From an uncultured Bacteroidales bacterium (GTDB lineage Bacteria; Bacteroidota; Bacteroidia; Bacteroidales; P3), in contig CAMVMF010000023.1 in the NCBI GenBank assembly GCA_947168515.1, positions 1-44,977 on the forward strand: DNA of 44,977 nucleotides, read 5' to 3'. Both the position numbers and the translations under genes were made by a program. Below the pieces are notes generated by a model. The model had not been told where the DNA came from. It saw nothing but the letters and a program-made list of their open reading frames with translations, and did not search any database. Below are positions 1-7,230 of this stretch, piece by piece. How positions within the stretch are numbered: position 1 is the stretch's first letter; each line of letters starts with the position of its first letter.

Positions 1-22
1 CGATTTCTACAATTGCGTACAT
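1..22 (-). CDS. rplU: 50S ribosomal protein L21, first codons only (partial)
   Basis: Only the start of this gene is inside the window. Read on the minus strand from position 22, it encodes Met-Tyr-Ala-Ile-Val-Glu-Ile, which is the usual opening of bacterial ribosomal protein L21, a 23S rRNA-binding protein of the large subunit. The call is supported by a well-formed minus-strand promoter at 93-123, which would give a leader of roughly 60 nt. That leader contains a small GGGC/GCCC hairpin (about 64-80) that might take part in autoregulation. Seven residues are little evidence, so the assignment rests on the motif plus the promoter; the rest lies left of position 1, probably followed by rpmA. 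Confidence 0.72.
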
Positions 23-388
23 TTTCTTAATATGTTTAATTTTAATGTTTTATTCTACTTTTCGGGGCTTTTTATGCCCACAAAACGGATTGCAAAGATA
101 CGACTTTTTTTTGGACTGACAAATATTTTTTTCATTTTTACCTTGTTTTGAGACATATCTGGCCGAATCTGCCATCACAGGTCATGCCTGTGGGACGGAC
201 TGTTCGGAATCTCTTTTTTGCAACTTTGCGAAAATATTTACCATTTTCGGAACTTTATTTTGTCAATTCCGCTTTTCTTTGTTATTTTGCAATGTCTTTT
301 GGGTGTTGCGGTTCCGTACAAGACTTTCCTATCCAACGGATTATCTTGCCTCCCGCCACTCTTTCGACAACTGAAATTGCAAAAAACG
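23..388. other. Divergent intergenic region between rplU and the ThiD/AraC fusion
   Basis: This 366-nt gap holds the rplU promoter on the minus strand. Longer open frames across 148-388 exist, but they lack family similarity and the plus-strand one simply extends the fusion gene upstream of its ThiD motif. No exact TAnnTTTG box was found for the plus-strand gene; the closest is CAACTTTG at 221-228. I saw no TPP-riboswitch core. Confidence 0.6.
93..123 (-). promoter_or_regulatory. Bacteroidetes-type promoter for rplU
   Basis: On the minus strand the -7 box TATCTTTG (93-100) is preceded by a -33 TTTG (120-123) with a 19-nt spacer. This matches the Bacteroidetes primary sigma factor consensus closely. 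Transcription would start near position 86 and run left into rplU. Confidence 0.75.
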
Positions 389-1357
389 ATGAAGCCCATT
401 CTTACCATCACAGGTTCCGACAGTACTGGCGGCGCCGGCATCCAGGCCGACCTCCGCACCATCACCTCTTTAGGTGCCACGGCCATGTCGGTGGTCACCA
501 GCATCACGCTGCAGAACTCTTTGGGCATTCAGGAGTTTTACGACATCCCTGCCCCGGTCATCGAGCGACAGATAGAGGCCGTCGTCGACGATGCCAGCCC
601 GCAGGTGGTCAAGGTAGGCATGGTGCGCAACGCCGCCTCTCTTTATGCCATCGTGCAGAGCCTACGCCGCCACCGTCCTCGCTGGATCCTGTACTCGCCT
701 GTGGTCTGTTCGGCGTATGAAGAGCAGCTGATGGACGACCAGCTCATCCGTTTGGTACAAGAACAGCTGGTGCCGCTCTGTTCCCTCTTGGTCGTCCGCC
801 AGGGCGACGCCACTCATTTTCATGCTGCGCACGCCATCCAGGCCGCCGCCAGCCACGGCCGCTGCAACGAGATCTGCTCCACCATAGCGGTTTTCCTCAA
901 TCAAGGTGCTACCCTCGACGATGCCATCCGCAAGGCCCAGCTGCTCATGCCTGCCAACACCTTCTCCCATGAGGTGTCGGGCCGGGCAGAGAGCCTCTAC
1001 CGCGAGTTCCTCACCCTGCAGGAGCAACTCTGTTCCCACAGCCACGATGTCAATTTCTATGCCGACCGGGTGGGGGTGAGCCCACGTTACCTGTCGCAGG
1101 TCACCCGCCGTATGGCAGACACCACCCCCAAGGCAATCATCGAGTCCACCCTGCTCTTCCATATCAAGAGCCTGCTCGACCAGCGTCCGGCACTCTCGTT
1201 TCAGGAAATTGCCGAGCAACTCGACTTCTCCTCACAGTCCCACCTCTCCAACCTTTTCAAGCGGCTCACGGGCATGACCCCCACGCAGTACCGCAACCGT
1301 GCCGCCACAGCCAAAGGCCTTCCGACCAACAGCCAACCCGATTTCAAAACACGATAA
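389..1357 (+). CDS. ThiD-like (HMP kinase-like) domain fused to an AraC-type HTH; probable ligand-sensing regulator
   Basis: This 322-residue protein has two parts. Residues 1 to about 205 resemble ThiD, the hydroxymethylpyrimidine (HMP) and HMP-phosphate kinase: the substrate motif GSDSTGGAGIQAD is at 9-21, and Q42 sits where ThiD contacts HMP. Residues about 216-303 form an AraC/XylS double helix-turn-helix, ending in the typical segment FKRLTGMTPTQYRN. The kinase part looks defective. It is some 50 residues shorter than ThiD, the usual DPV segment reads SPV at 103-105, and the anion-hole motif THGTGC is replaced by RCNEIC at 158-163. I infer that it binds a pyrimidine or related ligand and controls transcription instead of phosphorylating. 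The start at 389 was chosen because it puts the ThiD motif at the N-terminus; upstream codons encode unrelated sequence. It is 13 nt from the next gene, so the two are probably co-transcribed. Confidence 0.82.
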   Translation: MKPILTITGSDSTGGAGIQADLRTITSLGATAMSVVTSITLQNSLGIQEFYDIPAPVIERQIEAVVDDASPQVVKVGMVRNAASLYAIVQSLRRHRPRWILYSPVVCSAYEEQLMDDQLIRLVQEQLVPLCSLLVVRQGDATHFHAAHAIQAAASHGRCNEICSTIAVFLNQGATLDDAIRKAQLLMPANTFSHEVSGRAESLYREFLTLQEQLCSHSHDVNFYADRVGVSPRYLSQVTRRMADTTPKAIIESTLLFHIKSLLDQRPALSFQEIAEQLDFSSQSHLSNLFKRLTGMTPTQYRNRAATAKGLPTNSQPDFKTR

Positions 1358-1370
1358 AACCCATTATACC

Positions 1371-2240
1371 ATGAATGTAGAAGAATATATCATCGCTCGC
1401 GTCAATGCCTTGATGCACACCGAGGATGCCACCATCGTCAAACGCCTGGAGGGTGGCATGAGCAATTATACCTATGTCGTTTCCACCCGTGGCAAGAAGT
1501 ACACCTACCGTGTCCCCGGCAAATATGCCGAAAAATTTGTCGACCGCGTGGAGGAATGGGACAACATTCAAGAAGTCAACAAGCTGGACATCAGCAATGC
1601 CACCTCCTATGTCGAAATCATTTCTGGCGAGAAGTTGGCCGAATATGTCGAAGGTACCATCATGTCCGACACCGACGTGGTTTCGTATAACGACATGTCC
1701 GTCAAGGCCCTCAAGCGTATACACGAGAGCGACCTGCATTTTCGCGACTACAATGCTTTCGGCCGCCTGTCCGACTACGAGCGCTACTGCCGCGAGGTGG
1801 GCTTCACCCACCCTAAGGAGTACACCGAGCTCCGCAACAAGTTAGATGGGATGCGCCAGACCCACTCCAACGTCAAGATGGTCCCCTGCCACTGCGACTA
1901 CCAGCCAACCAACCTAGTCATCAATGGCGAAAAGCTGTATGTCCTCGATTGGGAATATGCCGGCATGAACGACCCCTTCTACGACATCGCCTGCTATGGC
2001 AATGCCGGGTTCGACAAAGCCTTGTCTCTCCTAGAAGCCTACGTGGGCCATACCCCCACTCGCGAGGAGCTGCAGCGGCTTTATTTCCACCGTTCATTCC
2101 AGTGCCTGCAATGGTATAATGTGGCCATCTTCAAAGACCGTGTGGGTCTCAGCAAAGACCTCAACATGGACTTCAACCAGGTGGCAGCATTCTTCTTCGG
2201 GCAGGCCGACTCCCTGGCAAAGGAGTACGACAAACTCTAG
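1371..2240 (+). CDS. Choline/thiamine-kinase-type phosphotransferase (APH/LicA fold)
   Basis: This 289-residue cytoplasmic protein belongs to the aminoglycoside phosphotransferase/choline kinase superfamily. The N-lobe glycine-rich segment is near residues 26-36 (LEGGMSNYTYVV). The catalytic Brenner motif is HCDYQPTNLVI at 174-184 (H174, D176, N181), and the metal-binding segment LDWEYAGMNDPFYDIA is at 192-207 with D193. All catalytic residues appear intact. Closest types are LicA-like choline kinases, which feed phosphocholine to surface glycans, and thiamine kinase (ThiK), which shares the fold. The sequence alone does not decide the substrate, but the ThiD-like regulator immediately upstream (13-nt gap) makes a thiamine or pyrimidine-related substrate worth considering. 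The start at 1371 follows the upstream stop; an earlier in-frame start would overlap the regulator. A strong stem-loop follows at 2332. Confidence 0.82.
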   Translation: MNVEEYIIARVNALMHTEDATIVKRLEGGMSNYTYVVSTRGKKYTYRVPGKYAEKFVDRVEEWDNIQEVNKLDISNATSYVEIISGEKLAEYVEGTIMSDTDVVSYNDMSVKALKRIHESDLHFRDYNAFGRLSDYERYCREVGFTHPKEYTELRNKLDGMRQTHSNVKMVPCHCDYQPTNLVINGEKLYVLDWEYAGMNDPFYDIACYGNAGFDKALSLLEAYVGHTPTREELQRLYFHRSFQCLQWYNVAIFKDRVGLSKDLNMDFNQVAAFFFGQADSLAKEYDKL

Positions 2241-2331
2241 ACCTATCCACTTCTACCAAGTGAGGGTGCCTTATAAGTATTTATTCCCTAATGAGAATTG
2301 CTTATATGGACCAAACCTCGAATTGTTGGTT

Positions 2332-2379
2332 AAATGAAACGAGGGTGTCCTTGACTTGGGGGACACCCTCATTTCATTT
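2332..2379 (+). terminator. Long stem-loop after the phosphotransferase gene
   Basis: Arms of 19 nt (2332-2350 and 2361-2379) pair with one mismatch around a 10-nt loop; the core is GAGGGTGTCC/GGACACCCTC. It lies about 90 nt after the phosphotransferase stop codon and could end that transcript, but no T-run follows directly. It also forms one edge of repeat copy R1, and the second copy has a degenerate version of it. Confidence 0.5.
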
Positions 2380-2753
2380 CCCGTCTTCTCATGCCACCAT
2401 ACAAACGGTTCACGGCGATTCTTAACATGGATGCGACTTCGTAGCCATTGGTCGGGCTCTTCCATGAATCCACACATATCGGCATACCAATAGTAGGTCT
2501 CTCACCCTGGGATTGTCTTGGTCCGCACCTTCTAACGTTTCCTATGGCCGATGTCCCAACTGCGTGAAGTCAGTTCTTTGAGCCGATTCCGCAGACTGGC
2601 CTTCCTCTTCGGATGGTAGCCTCGGCGGGTCTTTTTGCTTCATGTGTAGAAAGAATGTCCAAGGTACTTATGCACGCCCCCCTGACCACTTGGGTCTTCT
2701 CTCCATTCACCTTCAAGAAGAGTTTCTTCTCAATTATACTCATGCCGAGCATA
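2332..2753. repeat. Repeat copy R1 (long form), flanks the DUF234 ATPase gene
   Basis: Two blocks of this sequence recur at 4445-4641. Block a is 2371-2475, matching 4467-4564; block b is 2673-2753, matching about 4566-4641. Identity by eye is high, with long exact stretches in block a around 2418-2468. R1 has about 200 nt (2476-2672) absent from the other copy. No convincing protein is encoded: short minus-strand frames include a shared peptide IIEKxLFLKVN but are interrupted. Identity of the element is unknown to me. Confidence 0.7.
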
Positions 2754-2754
2754 T

Positions 2755-2784
2755 AAAAAATCGCACATACACGGGAGCATGTGC
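2755..2784 (-). terminator. Rho-independent terminator of the DUF234 ATPase gene
   Basis: On the minus strand, 33 nt after the ATPase stop codon, GCACAT (2779-2784) pairs with ATGTGC (2763-2768), extended by a few further pairs, and is followed by a run of six T (2755-2760). Confidence 0.7.
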
Positions 2785-2816
2785 AATTGTTGAAAACTTT
2801 GATCAATAATGGCTTG

Positions 2817-4244
2817 CTACCGTTCAAACAAGTCATCCATCGTAATCACATTTTGCAATATGGAGGTGTTCTTGCCAGAGGCCACGCCATAAGGTGAAAC
2901 CAAAGTCAGGTGCAGTGTCTTGTTTGTGCCTGTGTCCTTTCTGAACATCTCTCTGCGTTCTTTCATCCACTCGGCATAATCTTTTGTCACTTCATATCTG
3001 CTTGTGCCAAACTTCATCTCACACAGGTTCATAACCTTGTCACTACGGTCGATCACAAGGTCAATCTGAGCGCCCTTGCCATCAACTACGCCGCTCCAAG
3101 CGCAGACGTCGCTTGCTATTCCTGCAATACCAAGTGCTTTTTTGATTTGATTAACGTGCAACAGACACACCTGTTCAAAGGCATACCCGGACCACACATT
3201 GCGTTTTCCGTCGGTCATAGTGCTCCAAGCGTTCTCATTCATACCCTTGTAGTCCTTGACAAACCGTAAATAAAACAGAGTGTACATATCTGTGAGCTGA
3301 TACAGGATATCTCTCCGTTTTTTCCCGAAAGCCTTGTAACGACGTATGAAATCACATTTTTCAAGGTTATCCATAACCTCCGTAATCATCCCGCTGTCCT
3401 CTGCCTTAATCTCTGAAATTATTTCGGATCGCGTCAATCCTTTCAACTTCAAAGAGAGGCATTCCACGACACGCCGATAGATGTGCGATGCCTTGAACAA
3501 TGAGCTGAACATAAATTCATATTCCGACTTCAGCACAGCATCTTGTCCGAAAAACAGCTCATCAATATTTTGACGCAAACTAAGTTCTGGACGCAGCATG
3601 GATAGATAGTAGGGGGTTCCTCCCAGAATCATATAGGCGTCCATCACCTCACTCCTTGACCAGTCCAGGCCAATGCTTCTCAGGTACCGTTCAGTTTCGT
3701 TCAACGAGAAGGGTGCAAGGTGTATCGACCTTGTGACACGGTTATGCAGACCTCCCTTGTCGCCAAGCAGCTTGTTGGTCATCCATGTTGTCGCACTACC
3801 ACAGACAATGAGTTTCAAACCAGGCCGGTCGGCAGCCCAGCTGTTCCAAAACACCTCCAAGGCCCTCAGAAAACCTGATTTCGGGGTGTCGAGCCACGGT
3901 ATTTCGTCTATAAAAAGTATCAACTTTTCGTCGCCAGGCCGTGTTTCAAGGTAATCACGGAGTTGGTCGAAGGCCTCAAACCAGTCTTTGGGGCGGGAAC
4001 GCTTCTCACCGCTAGACCGATTGAGTTGCGTCTGCCATTGTTTCAGTTGCGCTGTGCGCGACACTTTGTAGATTCCCGATGTATAGAAATCAAACGTATC
4101 CTGAAAATACTGCTTGACGAGATACGTCTTTCCTATCCGGCGACGTCCATACACAGCAATAAACTCTGCGCGAGGTGATTCAACGCAGTGCTGCAATATG
4201 TCTTGTTCGTGTTCTCTACCGATGATTTTGGGGTTGTATTCCAT
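2817..4244 (-). CDS. DUF234-type AAA ATPase with C-terminal PD-(D/E)XK-like domain
   Basis: This 475-residue protein belongs to the archaeal-ATPase/DUF234 family, which is amplified in many Bacteroidales genomes and has no firmly established role. Walker A is GRRRIGKT (33-40) and Walker B is LILFIDEIPWLD (108-119), followed by a sensor-like segment VCGSATTWM. The middle is a winged-helix-like region. The C-terminal part contains GAQIDLVIDR and, after a short gap, CEMKF, a D...ExK arrangement typical of PD-(D/E)XK nuclease folds. I chose the start at 4244 (MEYNPKIIGRE) because family members begin just before the IGRE segment; an in-frame extension to 4292 would cover the promoter box at 4270-4277. 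The gene stands alone between two direct repeat copies and AT-rich DNA, which suggests it is an accessory insertion. Nuclease activity is inferred only. Confidence 0.85.
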   Translation of the reverse strand: MEYNPKIIGREHEQDILQHCVESPRAEFIAVYGRRRIGKTYLVKQYFQDTFDFYTSGIYKVSRTAQLKQWQTQLNRSSGEKRSRPKDWFEAFDQLRDYLETRPGDEKLILFIDEIPWLDTPKSGFLRALEVFWNSWAADRPGLKLIVCGSATTWMTNKLLGDKGGLHNRVTRSIHLAPFSLNETERYLRSIGLDWSRSEVMDAYMILGGTPYYLSMLRPELSLRQNIDELFFGQDAVLKSEYEFMFSSLFKASHIYRRVVECLSLKLKGLTRSEIISEIKAEDSGMITEVMDNLEKCDFIRRYKAFGKKRRDILYQLTDMYTLFYLRFVKDYKGMNENAWSTMTDGKRNVWSGYAFEQVCLLHVNQIKKALGIAGIASDVCAWSGVVDGKGAQIDLVIDRSDKVMNLCEMKFGTSRYEVTKDYAEWMKERREMFRKDTGTNKTLHLTLVSPYGVASGKNTSILQNVITMDDLFER

Positions 4245-4269
4245 AATCTTTACCATCTTTTTCGTGCTG

Positions 4270-4277
4270 CAAAAATA
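4270..4277 (-). promoter_or_regulatory. -7 box for the DUF234 ATPase gene
   Basis: TATTTTTG on the minus strand fits TAnnTTTG and lies 26 nt before the chosen start at 4244. No good -33 TTTG occurs at the usual distance. Confidence 0.5.
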
Positions 4278-4444
4278 CATATTTATTTTCAAACAGAGAA
4301 AAAAAATGTCGATAGCACTACAATAAGTGGGTATAAAATACTGGTTATTGTAGCACTATCCGTACTTATTCTAATAACCAACCATGATATAAAACCATAT
4401 AAATCATTGATTTCGACAAGATTCGCACAAAAACGAGTAGAAGG

Positions 4445-4641
4445 AAAATGAAACAGTGTTCCTCCTATTTCATTTTCCGTCTTCTCACGCCACCGTACAT
4501 ACGGCGATTCTTAACATGGATGCGACTTCGTAGCCATTGGTCGGGCTCTTCCATGAATGCACACTCACCCTGACCACATAGGTCTTCTCGCGGTTCACCT
4601 TCAAGAAGAGTATTTTCTCAATAATACCCTTGCCGAGCATA
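4445..4641. repeat. Repeat copy R2 (short form)
   Basis: This is the second, internally shorter copy of the element at 2332-2753, in the same orientation. It starts at an inverted repeat containing AAATGAAA/TTTCATTT and ends at GCCGAGCATA, the same end as R1. Directly after it is a hairpin, as there is after R1. Relative to R1 it lacks about 200 nt at 4565. Together the copies bracket the ATPase gene. Confidence 0.7.
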
Positions 4642-4646
4642 CTTTG

Positions 4647-4681
4647 AAAGAGGCAGCCCATGGTCGGCTGCCTCTTTTTTT
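4647..4681 (+). terminator. Strong rho-independent terminator, plus-strand T-run
   Basis: A perfect 12-bp stem (4647-4658 with 4666-4677, core AGGCAGCC/GGCTGCCT) with a 7-nt loop runs into seven T on the plus strand (4675-4681). There is no annotated plus-strand gene upstream after 2240. On the minus strand it lies 15 nt after the lipoprotein stop codon and may also stop that transcript, though the minus-strand T-run is short. Confidence 0.75.
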
Positions 4682-4695
4682 GCCTCCAGTCATTT

Positions 4696-6429
4696 CTACT
4701 TTTTGGAAGAAGGAACATTTTGGACTAGACGAACAGATTGACCATATTTTTTATCTCTAGGTAGAGACCCAAACACTTGTAGACTAGTATATTGCCTGAA
4801 ACGCATAGCATAGGCCATCCCCGAATTACTTTCATCCACAGAAGACGACCAATAGGAACCATACGAACCCTCATAGGAAACGCTGACTCCTAGCCTGTGT
4901 CCAGCCATTGGCAGAAAAGCACAACCTTCGGGTATATCACTGAGATTAGATGTATTTGTGTAAGTACTTTGTTGAGTAAAATCATCAGGATAGATAAGCA
5001 GTCCCCATATATTATTCGCCCTCAAGAGCTGATAGCAGTGACCCTCTCGGGTTCCACCATTAACAGTTCTGCCTGGGTTGCTTATGCCAGTAAGATAGTT
5101 CCACTCCTCCGCTGTCAGCGTACGCCATAGTCCGGCTTGATTGCCACCATTACTGATAGCATTATAAACGCCCCAATCATAGTTGGCCTTATCGCCTCCC
5201 TCCATTGACGGTGCGTATGTATTATTACTCTCACTTGTTTCTTCTGGTTTATGAGAGTTGTAGCCGCTAGTCCCCCACCCAAATAAATCAAACCACACAC
5301 TATAAAAGTTAGTATAGTTCGTATAAACACTCCCCCCCAAATAGTCCCACTGGTTTTCCGCAAAACGCCATAATCCAGTTGCAGGATCCCCTAGCAAACT
5401 ATTTCGCCTATACTGCAGGTTACCCTGTGAAAAATAAACCCGTTTACCATTCCCAACACTAAATATGCCGCTCAGAGCCCCTTCTGGCACGGTATTGCTA
5501 ACGACTTCGTGTTCTATCGTGGCATTCATCTCAAAAGGTACGTCGGCCTTCTGGTTTCGACCAAGGTTGCCGGAATAGGCGCCTGTTTGGATCCTCAGAT
5601 AAGTGTAGTGCGTGCCAGCAGCATCCGTTGCAAAGATTCGTATGCTGAAGAGATTGTTGACAGCACTGCTAACAGCTGGAATATAGACGTATACGAGCTT
5701 ATTTTGCGTACCACTATTGCTATTGGCCAAGACGATGCCCAAACCCAGTCCGTCGCCTCGGGCCAGCGTGACGCTGTCGTTGCTCCCGGCTGTGGGTGTC
5801 GCCGTAAAGGTGTATGTGGGAGAGTCCGAGGAAATGTCTTCCGCAACGGCATCGCCCCACATGGCTATTGCCGCAGCAGGAGCCTCGGCGGTAGAGCCAT
5901 AAGCCACCGACTTCACCGAGACAGAATCAACCGTGATGCTTTCATGAAAGGTTTCGTTCGTAAGATTAATTGCCAGCAGCGCACCCATATTTTTGAAACT
6001 GAGCGTGCAGTTCGTGCTGGCAGCACACATTGGGGTGGCCACAATCTGGTTTTGGGTATCGTCCTCTCGGTAGATTTGCATACGTGGAAGGGTCAAGTTG
6101 GCCACATTACCATTTACCAACGATTGGGCTATGCTGCTGGGATAGACTGCCTTGTAAGCTCCTGCTGTCGGCACCTCCATGGAGGCCGTCAGTCCATCAA
6201 GACTGCTGATGACTACCGCATTCTCGTTAATCCTTAAGGTATCTCCGTTGTTCCATCTGGGGCTGCTGCCGTTCATATAGACCTTACTGCCGCATTCTAC
6301 ACTGGTTTTGCTGCCATTGTAATGACTGATTCTTGCCCTTATAGTAACGGTGTCTTTTTTGCATCCGCTGAGCACGGCAATCATTAGTACTGCTATTATC
6401 AATAACTTATATATATTATTTCGTTTCAT
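4696..6429 (-). CDS. Lipoprotein with fimbrillin-like N-terminal region and FISUMP-type C-terminal domain
   Basis: This 577-residue protein has a lipoprotein signal peptide: hydrophobic residues 8-20 and lipobox LSGC with the lipidated cysteine at 23. Residues about 25-310 form a threonine- and serine-rich beta-sandwich-like region resembling fimbrillin/Mfa-like proteins. Residues about 318-572 resemble the FISUMP (Fibrobacter major paralogous) and related C-type-lectin-like domains of Bacteroidales: GKRVYFSQGNLQY near the start, then WDLFGWGTSG-type turns, YWSSS, and the closing SVRLVQ (here QSVRLVQN). These proteins are usually surface or outer-membrane proteins; the ligand is unknown. The gene follows the 76-residue gene at 6486-6716 by 56 nt in the same direction and probably shares its promoter at 6786. 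Confidence 0.78.
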   Translation of the reverse strand: MKRNNIYKLLIIAVLMIAVLSGCKKDTVTIRARISHYNGSKTSVECGSKVYMNGSSPRWNNGDTLRINENAVVISSLDGLTASMEVPTAGAYKAVYPSSIAQSLVNGNVANLTLPRMQIYREDDTQNQIVATPMCAASTNCTLSFKNMGALLAINLTNETFHESITVDSVSVKSVAYGSTAEAPAAAIAMWGDAVAEDISSDSPTYTFTATPTAGSNDSVTLARGDGLGLGIVLANSNSGTQNKLVYVYIPAVSSAVNNLFSIRIFATDAAGTHYTYLRIQTGAYSGNLGRNQKADVPFEMNATIEHEVVSNTVPEGALSGIFSVGNGKRVYFSQGNLQYRRNSLLGDPATGLWRFAENQWDYLGGSVYTNYTNFYSVWFDLFGWGTSGYNSHKPEETSESNNTYAPSMEGGDKANYDWGVYNAISNGGNQAGLWRTLTAEEWNYLTGISNPGRTVNGGTREGHCYQLLRANNIWGLLIYPDDFTQQSTYTNTSNLSDIPEGCAFLPMAGHRLGVSVSYEGSYGSYWSSSVDESNSGMAYAMRFRQYTSLQVFGSLPRDKKYGQSVRLVQNVPSSKK

Positions 6430-6485
6430 GTCTATGTTTTATTAAAGTGTTTGCTATTGTTATTTTGGGTTGCGCCAAAAAGGCT

Positions 6486-6716
6486 TTACCAACTCCATCC
6501 GGACGTTGGGCTACTATACGACTCTGTCGTCCCTCTGGTACCTCCGGTACCGCCCCAAAAACTTTCGCCGCTATTGTTAGCAGTGTTCCAATTGTCCAGC
6601 GCTGGCAGTGCTACGCTTTGCACCCCATCGCTACCAGAATAACCAGACTCCACCATCATCGATACTGCGATAATCCTAGGCGGCTGGTAATTCTTTTTTT
6701 TAATGAAAGTCTCCAT
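6486..6716 (-). CDS. Small hypothetical protein, 76 residues, upstream of the lipoprotein
   Basis: This short gene starts with METFIKKKNYQPPRIIAVSM and continues with a low-complexity tail rich in Gly, Ser, Thr and Trp (segment FWGGTGGTRGTTES). Bacteroidales genomes contain many such short proteins with a basic N-terminus followed by a PxI-type segment, often next to surface lipoprotein genes; their role is unknown. It has no clear signal peptide or transmembrane helix. The start at 6716 was chosen because it begins this conserved-looking N-terminus and lies 70 nt from a -7 box; an in-frame extension to 6755 adds only hydrophobic, AT-rich codons. It is 56 nt upstream of the FISUMP lipoprotein gene, suggesting a two-gene operon. 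Confidence 0.6.
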   Translation of the reverse strand: METFIKKKNYQPPRIIAVSMMVESGYSGSDGVQSVALPALDNWNTANNSGESFWGGTGGTRGTTESYSSPTSGWSW

Positions 6717-6785
6717 AGATGAAATAGTTAAAGTTGATAATAATATAAACGTCAATAATTATATTTACATTCAATATTACACCTG

Positions 6786-6793
6786 CAAAGATA
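6786..6793 (-). promoter_or_regulatory. -7 box for the small-protein/lipoprotein operon
   Basis: TATCTTTG followed by CA on the minus strand matches the Bacteroidetes TAnnTTTG box and is 70 nt upstream of the start codon at 6716. The -33 region is AT-rich without a clear TTTG. Confidence 0.6.
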
Positions 6794-7064
6794 CACTATT
6801 TTTATTAATAATTACTTAAAATGTTGGGCCTCGAGTCTAAAAAAATAACCTACACATCACAAAATACATAATTCTCACACGGTTACAGCATAACTTCCAC
6901 AAGTAAAATAAAACTATTTCTAAATCTTTTTTCTATGACTGAAAGGAATAAACAAATAAGATTTTCAGGAAATCACCACCTATTATACCGAACAAAAATT
7001 ACACAAATCGGACGCTTCTTTTGAAATCTTCAAGCATGGAAAAGAACATACTACAGGCAACCTC

Positions 7065-7122
7065 AAAAAAAGCCCCAAAAGGGCATGCACCAATTAGGTC
7101 CAAGGACTATGCCTTGGGCCTA
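7065..7122 (-). terminator. Terminator hairpins after the M23 peptidase gene
   Basis: On the minus strand, GCCC (81-84 of the 7000s) pairs with GGGC (7072-7075) and is followed by seven T (7065-7071). A second hairpin lies just before it: 7095-7105 pairs with 7112-7122 (11 bp, one G-U). They are 109-166 nt after the M23 stop codon. Confidence 0.6.
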
Positions 7123-7230
7123 CCAACGTGTCATAATGGACACCCCGTAAGGGACTTTAAAATCAGTTTTTCAGAACCTATCCAATCGAATTTTTACCCC
7201 ACTTCTATCCTTTCCACACACTAAACTAGG

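Larger units (their letters stand above)
4278..4695. other. Intergenic region between the ATPase and the FISUMP lipoprotein gene
   Basis: AT-rich DNA at 4278-4440 contains no recognisable gene. It is followed by repeat copy R2 (4445-4641) and a strong plus-strand-oriented terminator (4647-4681). An 11-bp inverted repeat, GGAAAATGAAA (4443-4453) with TTTCATTTTCC (4468-4478), marks the left edge of R2. Confidence 0.6.
6717..7230. other. Gene-free AT-rich stretch
   Basis: This 514-nt region contains the promoter box of the small-protein operon (6786-6793), then AT-rich DNA to about 7060 without recognisable features. A terminator and a second hairpin at 7065-7122 probably end the M23/recN transcript arriving from the right. 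A 67-codon frame at 7021-7224 overlaps these hairpins and looks spurious. Confidence 0.6.

Noticed and set aside
2271..2836. Short minus-strand frames within repeat R1, one resembling the C-terminus of a group II intron maturase (EEPDQWLRSRIHV)
   Set aside because: The resemblance is limited to a few residues, there is no reverse transcriptase core nearby and no intron domain V hairpin that I could find.
7109..7119. Shared 11-12-mer (TATGCCTTGGGC) at about 7108 and 32238
   Set aside because: Too short, and flanking sequences differ completely; probably chance.
7021..7224. 67-codon plus-strand frame between the small gene and the M23 gene
   Set aside because: It runs through two hairpins with terminator features for the opposite strand and has no recognisable product.
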